From DASYXT01 sp035934555 (GTDB lineage: Bacteria > Verrucomicrobiota > Verrucomicrobiia > Limisphaerales > UBA8199), in contig DASYXT010000049.1 in the NCBI GenBank assembly GCA_035934555.1, forward strand, positions 1-64,000: 64,000 bases of DNA, in the 5' to 3' direction. Positions 40,413 through 47,838 of this stretch are shown here, one piece after another (positions within the stretch are counted from its first letter, which is position 1; each line of letters starts with the position of its first letter). Below the pieces are notes generated by a model. The model did not search any database and had not been told where the DNA came from. It was given only the letters and a program-made list of their open reading frames with translations. The position numbers and the translations under genes were made by a program.

Positions 40413-40487
40413 TGGTGCGCGATAGAGGATTTGAACCTCTGACCCCTTCCGTGTCAAGGAAGTGCTCTACCCCTGAGCTAACCGCGC
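40413..40487 (-). tRNA. tRNA-Val (GAC anticodon), intact
   Basis: This is 75 bases including an encoded CCA. The acceptor stem is GCGCGGT/ATCGCGC with one G-T pair, the D-arm holds TTAGCTCAGGGGTAGAGC, the anticodon arm is CTTCCTTGACACGGAAG with GAC, and the T-arm is AGAGGTTCAAATCCTCT. The 5' half is native and the 3' half (from the core 40441-40460 leftward) is supplied by the island, whose T-stem differs from the displaced native one at 19645-19692 but still pairs. The start of the folded gene is exactly at the right boundary of the island. Confidence 0.95.
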
Positions 40488-40625
40488 AAGTTATTGCTGT
40501 CCCAACGAGTTGCGAAAAAAACTTGCCAAACACTGTGCTAACCGCTAAAAGCTCGTAAAGTCCTGTATAAACGGGCGGATTAGCACAATTATTTAGCACA
40601 AAGTGCAGGTCTCGTTTGCAACTGT

Positions 40626-41699
40626 ATGAGCAGTAACTCATCAACGAACGGTAGGTTAAAAGGGGTTTACCTGCGGGGCAAGGTTTTTTGGTACCGCTAT
40701 AGCTACGAAGGTCACCAATACCGCGTCTCGCTCGAAACGGACGACGAGGCACAGGCGATCACAAAGGCCCTACGGGTCCAAGCCAATCCTGTTCTTGCCG
40801 GGGCGGATCCGTTAAGCGAGGAAATCACCAAATACGTCGCAGTCAAACAAGAGGAGGGAACGTACACACGCAATTCCGCCGATTCTCGGGAAGCTGTCCT
40901 CCGGGCCTGGACAGCTGACCGAGCCTTGAAAGAGGTGAGGCAGATTGACTCCGATGAGATCAAAACCTGGTTATCCTCGCTGCGGCGCGGAAAAGACCGT
41001 CTCCAACAATCGAGCATTGAAAGTTACGGTATGATCATTCGGGGTTTTTGTGGGTGGTTGGTCACTGGACACAAGCTTCGCGAGAATCCGGCCGCTTTCA
41101 TCAAGAGCAAGAGCTTGCCCTCGGCCAAGCGCCGGCGCTTTTGCCAGCGAGATCAGGTTGATGACCTCATCAACGGCTGCACGGACATCGAGTTGAAATT
41201 CATCCAGTATGCGGGATTTCATGCCGGAATGCGTAAGGACGAAATCATTCAGGCCAGGCCAGAATGGTTCGACCTGAAACTCAATATCATTCACATAACG
41301 GAGACAGAAACATTCAAGCCCAAGGACAAGGACAAACGGACAATTCCGCTGACGAAGGCATTCCGGGACTTCCTGGTGAACGAGATGATGGTTGAGGGTG
41401 AGTTGCCCGGCCCTTTCTTAATTCAGCCGAACAAGCAGCAAAGGAAATCCCGCTACCGTTATGATTTCCGCAAGCCGTTTGCAGAATACATGAAGGAGAA
41501 GGGGTTTGCGTGGGTGACGCCGCACATCATGCGCCACACCTTCGCGAGCCTTTTGGCGATCAAGGGCGTTTCGATCTTTAAAATTGCGAAGTGGCTGGGG
41601 GACGACGTGAAAGTTGTTGAGCGGCATTATGCTCATCTGATGCCGCAAGACGCGGACATCGAGCGCGCCTTCGGTGATGAGGAATTGGAGAAAAACTAA
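40626..41699 (+). CDS. Second tyrosine recombinase (integrase) beside the tRNA-Val
   Basis: This is 357 residues. The arm/strand domain is about 10-45 (GVYLRGKVFWYRYSYEGHQYRVSLE), the SAM-like core domain about 65-155, and the catalytic part about 165-350. Catalytic Arg is in FHAGMRKDEII, HxxR in TPHIMRHTFASLL, and the nucleophile Tyr in VERHYAHL. The position usually holding His in 'LGH' is Asp (WLGDDVK). It lies 138 bases from the 5' end of tRNA-Val and reads away from it, outside the island core. It may belong to an older element whose other end is lost. It does not look like an integron IntI (no IntI-specific extra helix). Confidence 0.9.
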   Translation: MSSNSSTNGRLKGVYLRGKVFWYRYSYEGHQYRVSLETDDEAQAITKALRVQANPVLAGADPLSEEITKYVAVKQEEGTYTRNSADSREAVLRAWTADRALKEVRQIDSDEIKTWLSSLRRGKDRLQQSSIESYGMIIRGFCGWLVTGHKLRENPAAFIKSKSLPSAKRRRFCQRDQVDDLINGCTDIELKFIQYAGFHAGMRKDEIIQARPEWFDLKLNIIHITETETFKPKDKDKRTIPLTKAFRDFLVNEMMVEGELPGPFLIQPNKQQRKSRYRYDFRKPFAEYMKEKGFAWVTPHIMRHTFASLLAIKGVSIFKIAKWLGDDVKVVERHYAHLMPQDADIERAFGDEELEKN

Positions 41700-42186
41700 C
41701 CCACCAGATTCGGGCCGATCCAGCCCGCAAAGAGGGGAACTCTGCTTCCGGCGGCTGAACTGCATGCGATGTAATGGACTAGCCTTGTTTTGGGAGTATT
41801 GACGAGTGCGCTCTTCTGCTGACAGTCACCCTTCAAATCCTCCTAATCTCAGGCGCAAGCGCCTAAACTGGAGGCGAGGGGTCGGAATTGGCCGGTTTTG
41901 TGGGCTTTTTCAGCCAGATTCTCTCAGGTCTTCTGAGGAATTCTGCTTAACCCGGGATTACCCGGCGTAACCGGTCTTAACCATTTTGGTGCACGTTTTG
42001 GTGCACACTGAAGATGCACGGTCCGTTTCGGCTATGCCACGCAACCCTTGCCGGGTTTTGGTGTATAACAGCACAGGATGATCTTTTGCCAAGAACACTC
42101 CAACTGGGTAACCAAACAAGCACATTCACGCTGGGTGAGTTTACTGGCACTTGTTTTGCTTGCTTTGCTAGCAAATCGGACCTCTT
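41700..42186. other. Intergenic stretch with short repeats, no gene
   Basis: AGGCGC-AA-GCGCCT (41851-41864) is a tight hairpin. TTTTGGTGCAC is repeated with a 12-base period (41984-41994 and 41996-42006) next to ACCCGG/ACCGG strings. There is no convincing reading frame on either strand. This could be the remnant edge of the element that brought the integrase at 40626. Confidence 0.4.
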
Positions 42187-42891
42187 ATGCCGAGAGCGAA
42201 TAGAATCGGGGTAACGCTGATTGAGTTGCTCGTCGTGATCGGAGTCATTAGCGTGCTTGCCGCACTCCTTTTCCCAGCGCTGAACACGGCTAAATCGCGG
42301 GCGCGACGGATTCAGTGCGTCAGCAACCAGCACCAACTCGGTATTGCGCTCAACACTTTTCTCACGGACAACCATACCTACCCTCTTTGGGCTGCGCCTA
42401 CCAACAACGATCCACCTGGTCACTGGTGGGCGGAGCAGTTGCAGCGAGCCGCCTTAGGCGGTATTCGACCGGGTCCCAATTTCATACAGCAGGGGGTTTG
42501 GCGTTGTCCGTCATCAGCGCGGCCGCGGCCTGATAGTGTCTCCTATGGTTACAACGCCTTCGGGAGCTTGAGCGTCGGTAACGTAACGAATAACCTTGGC
42601 CTGCTTGGTCACTACAGCGAAAGCTCGGAGAGCTTAACTCCAATTCGCGAAGCAGAGGTGGTCAATTCCGCCGGGATGATCGCTGTTGGCGAAAGTGATG
42701 ACGTGACGTTCATGCGTGCGCCTGACTATGACCTGGTTGGTGGTCGTCCGCGGCACCAAGGAAGGATCAATCTGCTGTTTTGCGATGGCCATGTGGAAGG
42801 GTTTAAGCCGACAACCCTCTTTAGGGAAACAAGCGATTATGCCCTGGCGCTTTGGAACCGCGATCACATGGCCCATCGCGATAGGCCATGA
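42187..42891 (+). CDS. Prepilin-type pseudopilin with H-X9-DG motif
   Basis: This is 234 residues. The short basic leader ends in G followed by VTLIELLVVIGVISVLAALLFPAL, the prepilin cleavage/methylation signature, with Glu at position five after the cut. The globular part contains CVSNQHQLGIALNTFLTDN and ends with RHQGRINLLFCDGHVEGFKP, the H-X9-DG (processing-associated) motif common in hundreds of paralogues per Planctomycetes/Verrucomicrobia genome. The protein is probably exported by a type II/IV pilin-like system. No pilus or secretion gene neighbours it. Confidence 0.9.
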   Translation: MPRANRIGVTLIELLVVIGVISVLAALLFPALNTAKSRARRIQCVSNQHQLGIALNTFLTDNHTYPLWAAPTNNDPPGHWWAEQLQRAALGGIRPGPNFIQQGVWRCPSSARPRPDSVSYGYNAFGSLSVGNVTNNLGLLGHYSESSESLTPIREAEVVNSAGMIAVGESDDVTFMRAPDYDLVGGRPRHQGRINLLFCDGHVEGFKPTTLFRETSDYALALWNRDHMAHRDRP

Positions 42892-43446
42892 GAACACGGA
42901 TCGGAAAAGTTCTCTCTGTTCAGCACGTAGCGAATCGGTTTCCAGCGTAACTCTCCCAACCACACCCCTTGGCCCCTAGTTCGTTCGGGAAACCTGAACT
43001 GGCTTCATGCGCCAAGCGGCGTTTCGCTCGACCACCGTCGCGGTAGGATGCAACTCGGGATCAACAGCCACGTCTTGCGGGGATCGCCACCCCAAGTTCC
43101 GACTCCTAGGTTTCCGTCAACAAGACCCGTTTCGTGATAGCTGCCCACGTTCAACTGGCAAGCTCTGCTTTTGGCCCGAACCGGTCACGAAGCGGCTGCG
43201 CTGGACGTGGTCCCTCCTGTAAATAGCCCCAAAAGCACCAAAGGCGGGCGGGCTGGGGTCGGACCGATTTGGTATTAACCTGCTATGGCCAAAAAGCGCG
43301 ATGAGCCTGGAAGGCAGGCGAGGTTGATGGATGTCTGATATTCCCGGTGCTGCTGCTGGGTATTTGAGCTCACGGGCGCCGGGCTGGGAGCGAGTGGAGA
43401 AGCGGCTTGCGTTGCTTGGTGCTCGCAGTTGGAAGCTGCGCCTGAA
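42892..43446. other. Intergenic stretch, no gene
   Basis: Nothing recognisable is seen on either strand; short frames are not supported by any motif. GGGTCGGACCGATTTGG (43257-43273) partly echoes a GGGGTCGGAATTGGCCGG string at about 41879. Confidence 0.3.
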
Positions 43447-43650
43447 ATGCCATTACTTTTTATCGGAGCCGCTCTGTGCATGTTCGGCTTCATGGGTGCG
43501 GTCGCACGATATACGGCAGCGGAGCAAGTGCCTGTCGCGACGGACGCCATCACTGACTTGGCTGAAGGGACGCAGGGTGCAGTCAAGACCGTGGCCCGTG
43601 CGGCTGCAGAAGGAATTCAAGAAGCGCAGCGCGACAAGCCGTCCGCTTAA
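43447..43650 (+). CDS. Small membrane-anchored helical protein
   Basis: This is 67 residues from the ATG at 43447 (an upstream TTG is possible). The hydrophobic helix LLFIGAALCMFGFMGAVAR is followed by an amphipathic Ala/Glu-rich helix (DLAEGTQGAVKTVARAAAEG). It is likely an inner-membrane-anchored small protein. No family is recognised, and a competing frame overlaps it on the same strand. Confidence 0.45.
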   Translation: MPLLFIGAALCMFGFMGAVARYTAAEQVPVATDAITDLAEGTQGAVKTVARAAAEGIQEAQRDKPSA

Positions 43651-43834
43651 TACGGTGGTCGGGGGACTTCCGTGCTGACTTCCCCCGGTGCTGGGCAGCT
43701 TTCGCTGGCCGCCTCGCCTTCCCCGTGCTGTCCCCGGTGCAACCCCTCCCGCACAAACTCGCGAGCAAATCCCTTGACAGCGTTTTGAACCACTTCATCC
43801 TGCCACCGTCGCGCCGGATGTATGGGGAGTAGCA

Positions 43835-44461
43835 ATGAAACAACCGTCGAAGAAAAAGGCCCGTAAAATAACGAAGGATTTGGACAGCCCTGCGCCCGTC
43901 AAACGCACTGTGGACGAGTTCGACACCGCCTATTTCATCGCTGAGGCCACCCTCAACGAGCAGCGGGAGCCAACCAGTAGGGCACCTGCCGAGGAACTGC
44001 CTGCCTCGCCAACGGTGCCGCCACTAGCGCCAATGGCCGCGTTGTGGCCAACTCCTGCAGCCTCACAGGAAGCATCGAAGTCAAGCCAAGCCCCCGCTCA
44101 GGCGGCGCAGTCACCGAAGTCTCCAGCCTGTTCGGAGCCGATGAAATCGCCGGGAAAAGCGGCGTTGGTAGCTGAGGCCCCTAAGCCACTAGCGGCCCCG
44201 AAAGTCACAGTCACTTTTGTTTTGCCGATATGCGACGCCAAGCAGGTGTCGGTCTGCGGTGATTTTAATGACTGGTCGCCGGACGCGACACCCATGACGC
44301 GGCATGACGATGGGCACTGGGAGGCGACCGTCGATTTAGCGCCTGGACGCTATCAATACAAGTTCGTCCGTGATGGGGAGTGGATACCTGATTTGCTGGC
44401 CCCGGAGAATGTCTGGAACCAGCACGGCACACTCAATTCGGTAGTGGAAGTCCGGGCCTGA
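43835..44461 (+). CDS. Stand-alone CBM48 (glycogen-binding, AMPK-type) protein
   Basis: This is 208 residues. About 1-120 is a Lys-, Pro- and Ala-rich region without order (KKKARKITKDL at the start). About 122-208 is a CBM48 module: VTVTFVLPICDAKQVSVCGD, FNDWSPDATPMTRHDDGHWEA and LAPGRYQYKFVRDGEW, with the Trp and Lys residues used for alpha-glucan binding. The module normally sits in glycogen branching enzymes or AMPK beta subunits; here it is alone. It may tether something to glycogen. It has no signal peptide. Confidence 0.85.
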   Translation: MKQPSKKKARKITKDLDSPAPVKRTVDEFDTAYFIAEATLNEQREPTSRAPAEELPASPTVPPLAPMAALWPTPAASQEASKSSQAPAQAAQSPKSPACSEPMKSPGKAALVAEAPKPLAAPKVTVTFVLPICDAKQVSVCGDFNDWSPDATPMTRHDDGHWEATVDLAPGRYQYKFVRDGEWIPDLLAPENVWNQHGTLNSVVEVRA

Positions 44462-44533
44462 TTATCGACTTTGGTTCCGCAGCGCCGGTGGCCGGGCCAG
44501 CGTCGCAAGCGGACTTTTGGGTAAAACAACCGT

Positions 44534-45154
44534 ATGAAGGCCCTAAGGAACCTGGCTCTCTTCGTCAGTTCGATCGCCGCCGCCGCTCAGGCTGCGACCA
44601 TCAACTTTGACGATGCCAGGCCCGGCAAACCGGCTCCGGGCTGGACAACGACGAAGACTGGGAAAGGCACGCCTCACTGGACGGTGGAGAAGGACGAAAC
44701 CGCGCCCAGCAAACCCAACGTTCTTAAGCAGTCCGGCGAAGCGACTTACCCGGTCTGCATCAAGGACGGGACCAGCATCAAAGACGGCTTCGTCGAAGTG
44801 GAGTTTAAGCCGGTGTCGGGCAAACAGGACCAAGCAGGCGGCCTCATCTGGCGCTGCAAGGACGCGGACAACTATTACGTCGCCCGCGCCAACGCGCTGG
44901 AAGACAACGTGACAATTTACCACACCATTAAAAGCAAGCGGGTCTCGTTCAAAAACGTGAATGAGAAAGTCGCCTCCGGTGTGTGGCACACGTTGCGCGT
45001 GGACTTTGCGGGCGATAAGGTCAGCGTCACCTTTGATGGGAAGAAGGTCCTTGAAGCCACCGACGGCAGCTTTACCGAGCCGGGCAAGGTCGGCCTCTGG
45101 ACGAAGGCCGACAGCGTGACCCTGTTCGATAACTTCAACTATGGGGGCAGGTAA
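44534..45154 (+). CDS. Secreted LamG/DUF1080-like jelly-roll protein
   Basis: This is 206 residues with a cleavable signal peptide (RNLALFVSSIAAAAQA, then ATINFDD). The rest is a single beta-sandwich of the type in DUF1080 (3-keto-disaccharide hydrolase-like) domains: DGFVEVEFKPVSGKQDQAGG, LIWRCKDADNYYVARANALE, VWHTLRVDFAGDKVSVTFDG, KVGLWTKADSVTLFDNF. It is probably periplasmic or extracellular and binds carbohydrate; catalytic residues are not evident. It lies 72 bases downstream of the CBM48 gene on the same strand. Confidence 0.8.
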   Translation: MKALRNLALFVSSIAAAAQAATINFDDARPGKPAPGWTTTKTGKGTPHWTVEKDETAPSKPNVLKQSGEATYPVCIKDGTSIKDGFVEVEFKPVSGKQDQAGGLIWRCKDADNYYVARANALEDNVTIYHTIKSKRVSFKNVNEKVASGVWHTLRVDFAGDKVSVTFDGKKVLEATDGSFTEPGKVGLWTKADSVTLFDNFNYGGR

Positions 45155-45221
45155 ACAGCAGCCAAGGGCGCATTTCGTGCGGAATGTTCCGGGGTCGGGT
45201 TAACGCTCTTTGTTGGTGACC

Positions 45222-45842
45222 TTAGAGTTTTACTCCGGGACTCTTTTCGTAGGCCGACCCCATGCGGCAAAGTTCGTCCAAGGTTTCGGAAAACAGGTTG
45301 TATAGCAATTTCAGCCGGTCCACATCCTTGATCACGCCCACGACCTGAAAATACAATTCATCCACGTCGGGTGGAAAATTTCGACCGCCCCAGAATCTTT
45401 CCTCGTCGCCGCGGACGGAAAAATGGATGTCGGGTTGGGCAGCGACCAGTTCCCTGATTTTATCGCTGGCGAAGAGACGGCGCAGCTTAGTCTCGTCATT
45501 GCCTTTGATGATGAAATCCTCATCGAACTGCGGATACCCCACCGTCACGTCCTGCATGCCGAGCCATTTCCCGAGGTTGCTGAAAACGCCCTGCCGGTAA
45601 ATGTTGAACTGAAAACCGTCTGGATTGACATAGGGCGCGCGCATCCGGGTGTAGGTAATGGAGGATTTGCCGGTGGACACGGTAAAAGTGTCCAACACGA
45701 CCGTCCACTGGCCGTGCCCGGCTTCCACCTTCGCGCCATTCCAAAAACCACCGCCGGTGAAATTACCGCCGATGGCGTTGGCAAATTGCTGCCAGATTTC
45801 GTCCCGGCTGGGACCGAACAGGGATCTGAGAAAGCTGCTCAT
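45222..45842 (-). CDS. DUF3137-like protein
   Basis: This is 206 residues, soluble, strand-rich. SSFLRSLFGPSRDEIWQQFA leads to NAIGGNFTGGGFWNGAKVEA and then the long sandwich (WTVVLDTFTVSTGKSSITY). The IKGNDETKLRRLFASDKIRELV stretch reminds me of DUF3137/DUF4178-type proteins that sit next to cytoplasmic-membrane stress proteins. Family assignment is weak. No signal peptide is obvious. It stands between the CBM48/DUF1080 pair (convergent) and the big minus-strand operon. Confidence 0.6.
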   Translation of the reverse strand: MSSFLRSLFGPSRDEIWQQFANAIGGNFTGGGFWNGAKVEAGHGQWTVVLDTFTVSTGKSSITYTRMRAPYVNPDGFQFNIYRQGVFSNLGKWLGMQDVTVGYPQFDEDFIIKGNDETKLRRLFASDKIRELVAAQPDIHFSVRGDEERFWGGRNFPPDVDELYFQVVGVIKDVDRLKLLYNLFSETLDELCRMGSAYEKSPGVKL

Positions 45843-45937
45843 AGGGTCGCTCAGGCGACCTTAGCGCATTGCCGAGTAGCGTCGATTATAAAAAGGTTCG
45901 CAGATTACCTGGTCTATGTTTGCTCCTGTTCCATCTT

Positions 45938-46801
45938 CTAGTGGGTCATCGTATAAACCAGGATGTTGATCAACATTGGGTAGCCCATTGGCTCGGAGAA
46001 TTTGTCGAAATAGGATTCATCATCGCCTTCGTGTTCCCACCCATCGCCGTAATGATTGTTGTGACAGAGCAGAGCGATCATGTGCTGCTTGTCATCGTAC
46101 AGGGCGTAATAGTGCGGGTCATGGTTCTTTTCCTCGAACGGCCAGCCCGGATCATAGGATTGGCCGGTGTGCAGGTACGTACCGACACTGGGAATCTGTG
46201 GTTCTTGCTTGAAATCAAAAACGGTGTGGAAAATGCGATTGGTTAACCCGATCTCCACCGGCTCCCGCCCAGGGAAGATCCGCTGGAGTTGCTCATGGAA
46301 GTGGTCCCATTGGTCGTCGCCCCAGAAATCGTCGGCCATAAGAAAACCGCCGTTCAGCAGGTACTGGCGCAACGCCGTGACCTCTTCCTCGGTCAAAACC
46401 ACCCGGCCAGCCGAAGCCAAATACACGAAGGGATATTTGATAAGCTCCTTAGTGCTGATATCGATGAAATTCAGTCCTGGCCTGACCTTGAGGCTGGTAA
46501 CTTCGTGAAGGCGGAAGATGAGATTGAGGTCCGCTTCGGGCGCATCGTCGTCCCATAACCGCCCGCCGCCGTAGCGCCAGTCGCGGTCCGCGTCGAATTT
46601 TAGGCGCGCGAAGGTAAAGACGTCTTCGCGCAACTCCGGGTTGAGCGTTTTTTCCATTTCGTCCTGTTCTCTTTGGAGTTCCGGGTCGCGGATTTCATAA
46701 CTCCGGCGCCAGCGCCAGCCGTTGCGAGGCTGGGCGTGCACCGAAAACCAGACCAACGCCCCCAGGACCACAAACAGAATTGCCGCGTATTTGGATTTCA
46801 T
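45938..46801 (-). CDS. DUF4159-family exported protein
   Basis: This is 287 residues with an N-terminal signal/anchor (YAAILFVVLGALVWFSVHA). The DUF4159 core is visible: DVFTFARLKFDADRDWRYGG, PFVYLASAGRVVLTEEEVTA, LRQYLLNGGFLMADDFWGDD and the later HYYALYDDKQHMIALLCHNNHYGDGW. The fold resembles a class I glutamine amidotransferase without catalytic residues. The gene is the last of the operon, 11 bases after the caspase-like gene. Members regularly sit beside MoxR/DUF58/BatA genes, as here. Confidence 0.85.
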   Translation of the reverse strand: MKSKYAAILFVVLGALVWFSVHAQPRNGWRWRRSYEIRDPELQREQDEMEKTLNPELREDVFTFARLKFDADRDWRYGGGRLWDDDAPEADLNLIFRLHEVTSLKVRPGLNFIDISTKELIKYPFVYLASAGRVVLTEEEVTALRQYLLNGGFLMADDFWGDDQWDHFHEQLQRIFPGREPVEIGLTNRIFHTVFDFKQEPQIPSVGTYLHTGQSYDPGWPFEEKNHDPHYYALYDDKQHMIALLCHNNHYGDGWEHEGDDESYFDKFSEPMGYPMLINILVYTMTH

Positions 46802-46812
46802 GATCCGCTCAC

Positions 46813-47838
46813 TCAGTTTTCATGTTGAGGATGGGTCAGGTTGCGACCCACCCGCTTGCCCTCGTACAACCGCGCCGTTTCCACCAGGATCCCTTCCAGT
46901 TGCCGGTAATAGTCGTCTTCTTTCATGCTGTCTTTTCGTGAACGCAATGCGCGCAACTGTTGCTCGAGTTCATCGCGGCGGGCGCGAGCTTCCGGAGCGA
47001 GTTGCCGCTCCGCCTCGTCCGGGACCAGGAACAACTCATGCGCGCGCACGCCATCGACCGACCTGCCGCCGGCGGCCGTCTTGACGGCGCGCACGCCCTG
47101 AAACCAATCGGCCGGCGTGCCCAGACCATCGCCGTTGTCATCCAATAACGCGTGCTCGGTCTGCAATCGGCCTTGTTCTTTGTAGAAACGTTCGACCTGG
47201 TGTGAGGCAGCCAAATACGCCTCGAGCAATGAGGTCTGGCCGTCCTTGTCCAGATCGGCCCCCGGCGCAGCGATCGCCTGCGCCAGATATCCGCCGAACC
47301 GGGCCGCATTGACCTCATACCCGCTGCGGGTGGCCGTGATAACCACCCGGCCAGGAGCGGAAAGCGCCTTCAGAAATGGGCCGCTGGCGGAAGCACACTG
47401 AATGATCACCAAAGGCCGGCGGCACGGCTTCAGTGCCATAGCCAAATCCGCTGAAGACAAGTCCGGTCCGCGCAGATTGAAGTTAGCCGTTCGGCCATCA
47501 AAGGTCCCATGCCCAATAAAGACCACCCACAGTTCGCCCTCTGGTTTGGCGGATTCATTAGTTAAGACGGTGAGCAAACGCGACCGGTCCTCGTCCGGGC
47601 GGTCCTGGTCCTGTCCAATCACATAAGTTTGCAGCCCACCCTTGGCGGCCCCCGCTTTCCACATACCCGCCCAATTCGAAAACTGCTCGGCATATTCCGG
47701 TTCACCCGGCGCTCCGATTACCAAAACCAGCGAGCGTAAGGGAACCGTTTGCCCCACAAGGTTTGCAGCAGAGAACAGGAAGAGACAGAGCGCCACGCGC
47801 GACAACGCCTTCGGGATTCTACCTGTGAGCGTTCTCAT
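46813..47838 (-). CDS. Exported caspase-fold (peptidase C13-like) protein
   Basis: This is 341 residues from the ATG at 47838, which overlaps the upstream stop by four bases. The signal peptide (ALSRVALCLFLFSAANLVGQ) is followed by a C13/caspase-like fold. The candidate dyad is His110 in WVVFIGHGTFDG and Cys148 in VIIQCASASGPF, preceded by strand-helix units. An EF-hand-like DKDGQTSLLEAYLAA (about 228-242), a second DDNGDGLG and a helical C-terminus with RARRDELEQQLRALRSRK follow. It likely acts in the periplasm. Peptidase activity is inferred from the dyad only. Confidence 0.75.
   Translation of the reverse strand: MRTLTGRIPKALSRVALCLFLFSAANLVGQTVPLRSLVLVIGAPGEPEYAEQFSNWAGMWKAGAAKGGLQTYVIGQDQDRPDEDRSRLLTVLTNESAKPEGELWVVFIGHGTFDGRTANFNLRGPDLSSADLAMALKPCRRPLVIIQCASASGPFLKALSAPGRVVITATRSGYEVNAARFGGYLAQAIAAPGADLDKDGQTSLLEAYLAASHQVERFYKEQGRLQTEHALLDDNGDGLGTPADWFQGVRAVKTAAGGRSVDGVRAHELFLVPDEAERQLAPEARARRDELEQQLRALRSRKDSMKEDDYYRQLEGILVETARLYEGKRVGRNLTHPQHEN

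Larger units (their letters stand above)
19673..40460. mobile_element. Genomic island integrated in tRNA-Val(GAC)
   Basis: The 20-bp core GACCCCTTCCGTGTCAAGGA occurs at 19673-19692 and 40441-40460, in both places as part of a tRNA-Val anticodon arm. The left copy belongs to a truncated tRNA and the right copy to a whole one, the classic result of integration into a tRNA 3' half. An integrase gene abuts the right end and reads away from the intact tRNA. Inside are replication, regulation and resolvase genes, unrecognised membrane proteins and a large secreted cargo protein. There are no structural phage genes. The element is about 20.8 kb. Two decayed patches (27350-27937 and 35700-36488) show it has been rearranged. 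Confidence 0.85.

Noticed and set aside
39181..40752. One 523-residue integrase running through the tRNA
   Set aside because: Residues about 90-115 are just the translated tRNA-Val gene, and the N-terminal 90 residues lie on the chromosomal side and have no integrase features. The gene must start inside the island.
40626..41699. The integron integrase IntI for the cassette array
   Set aside because: It lies 39 kb away at a tRNA and lacks the IntI-specific additional helix; it fits a phage/island integrase.
41821..41880. A partial tRNA (CTTCAAATCC) after the second integrase
   Set aside because: The T-loop-like string has no matching stem, acceptor or CCA nearby.
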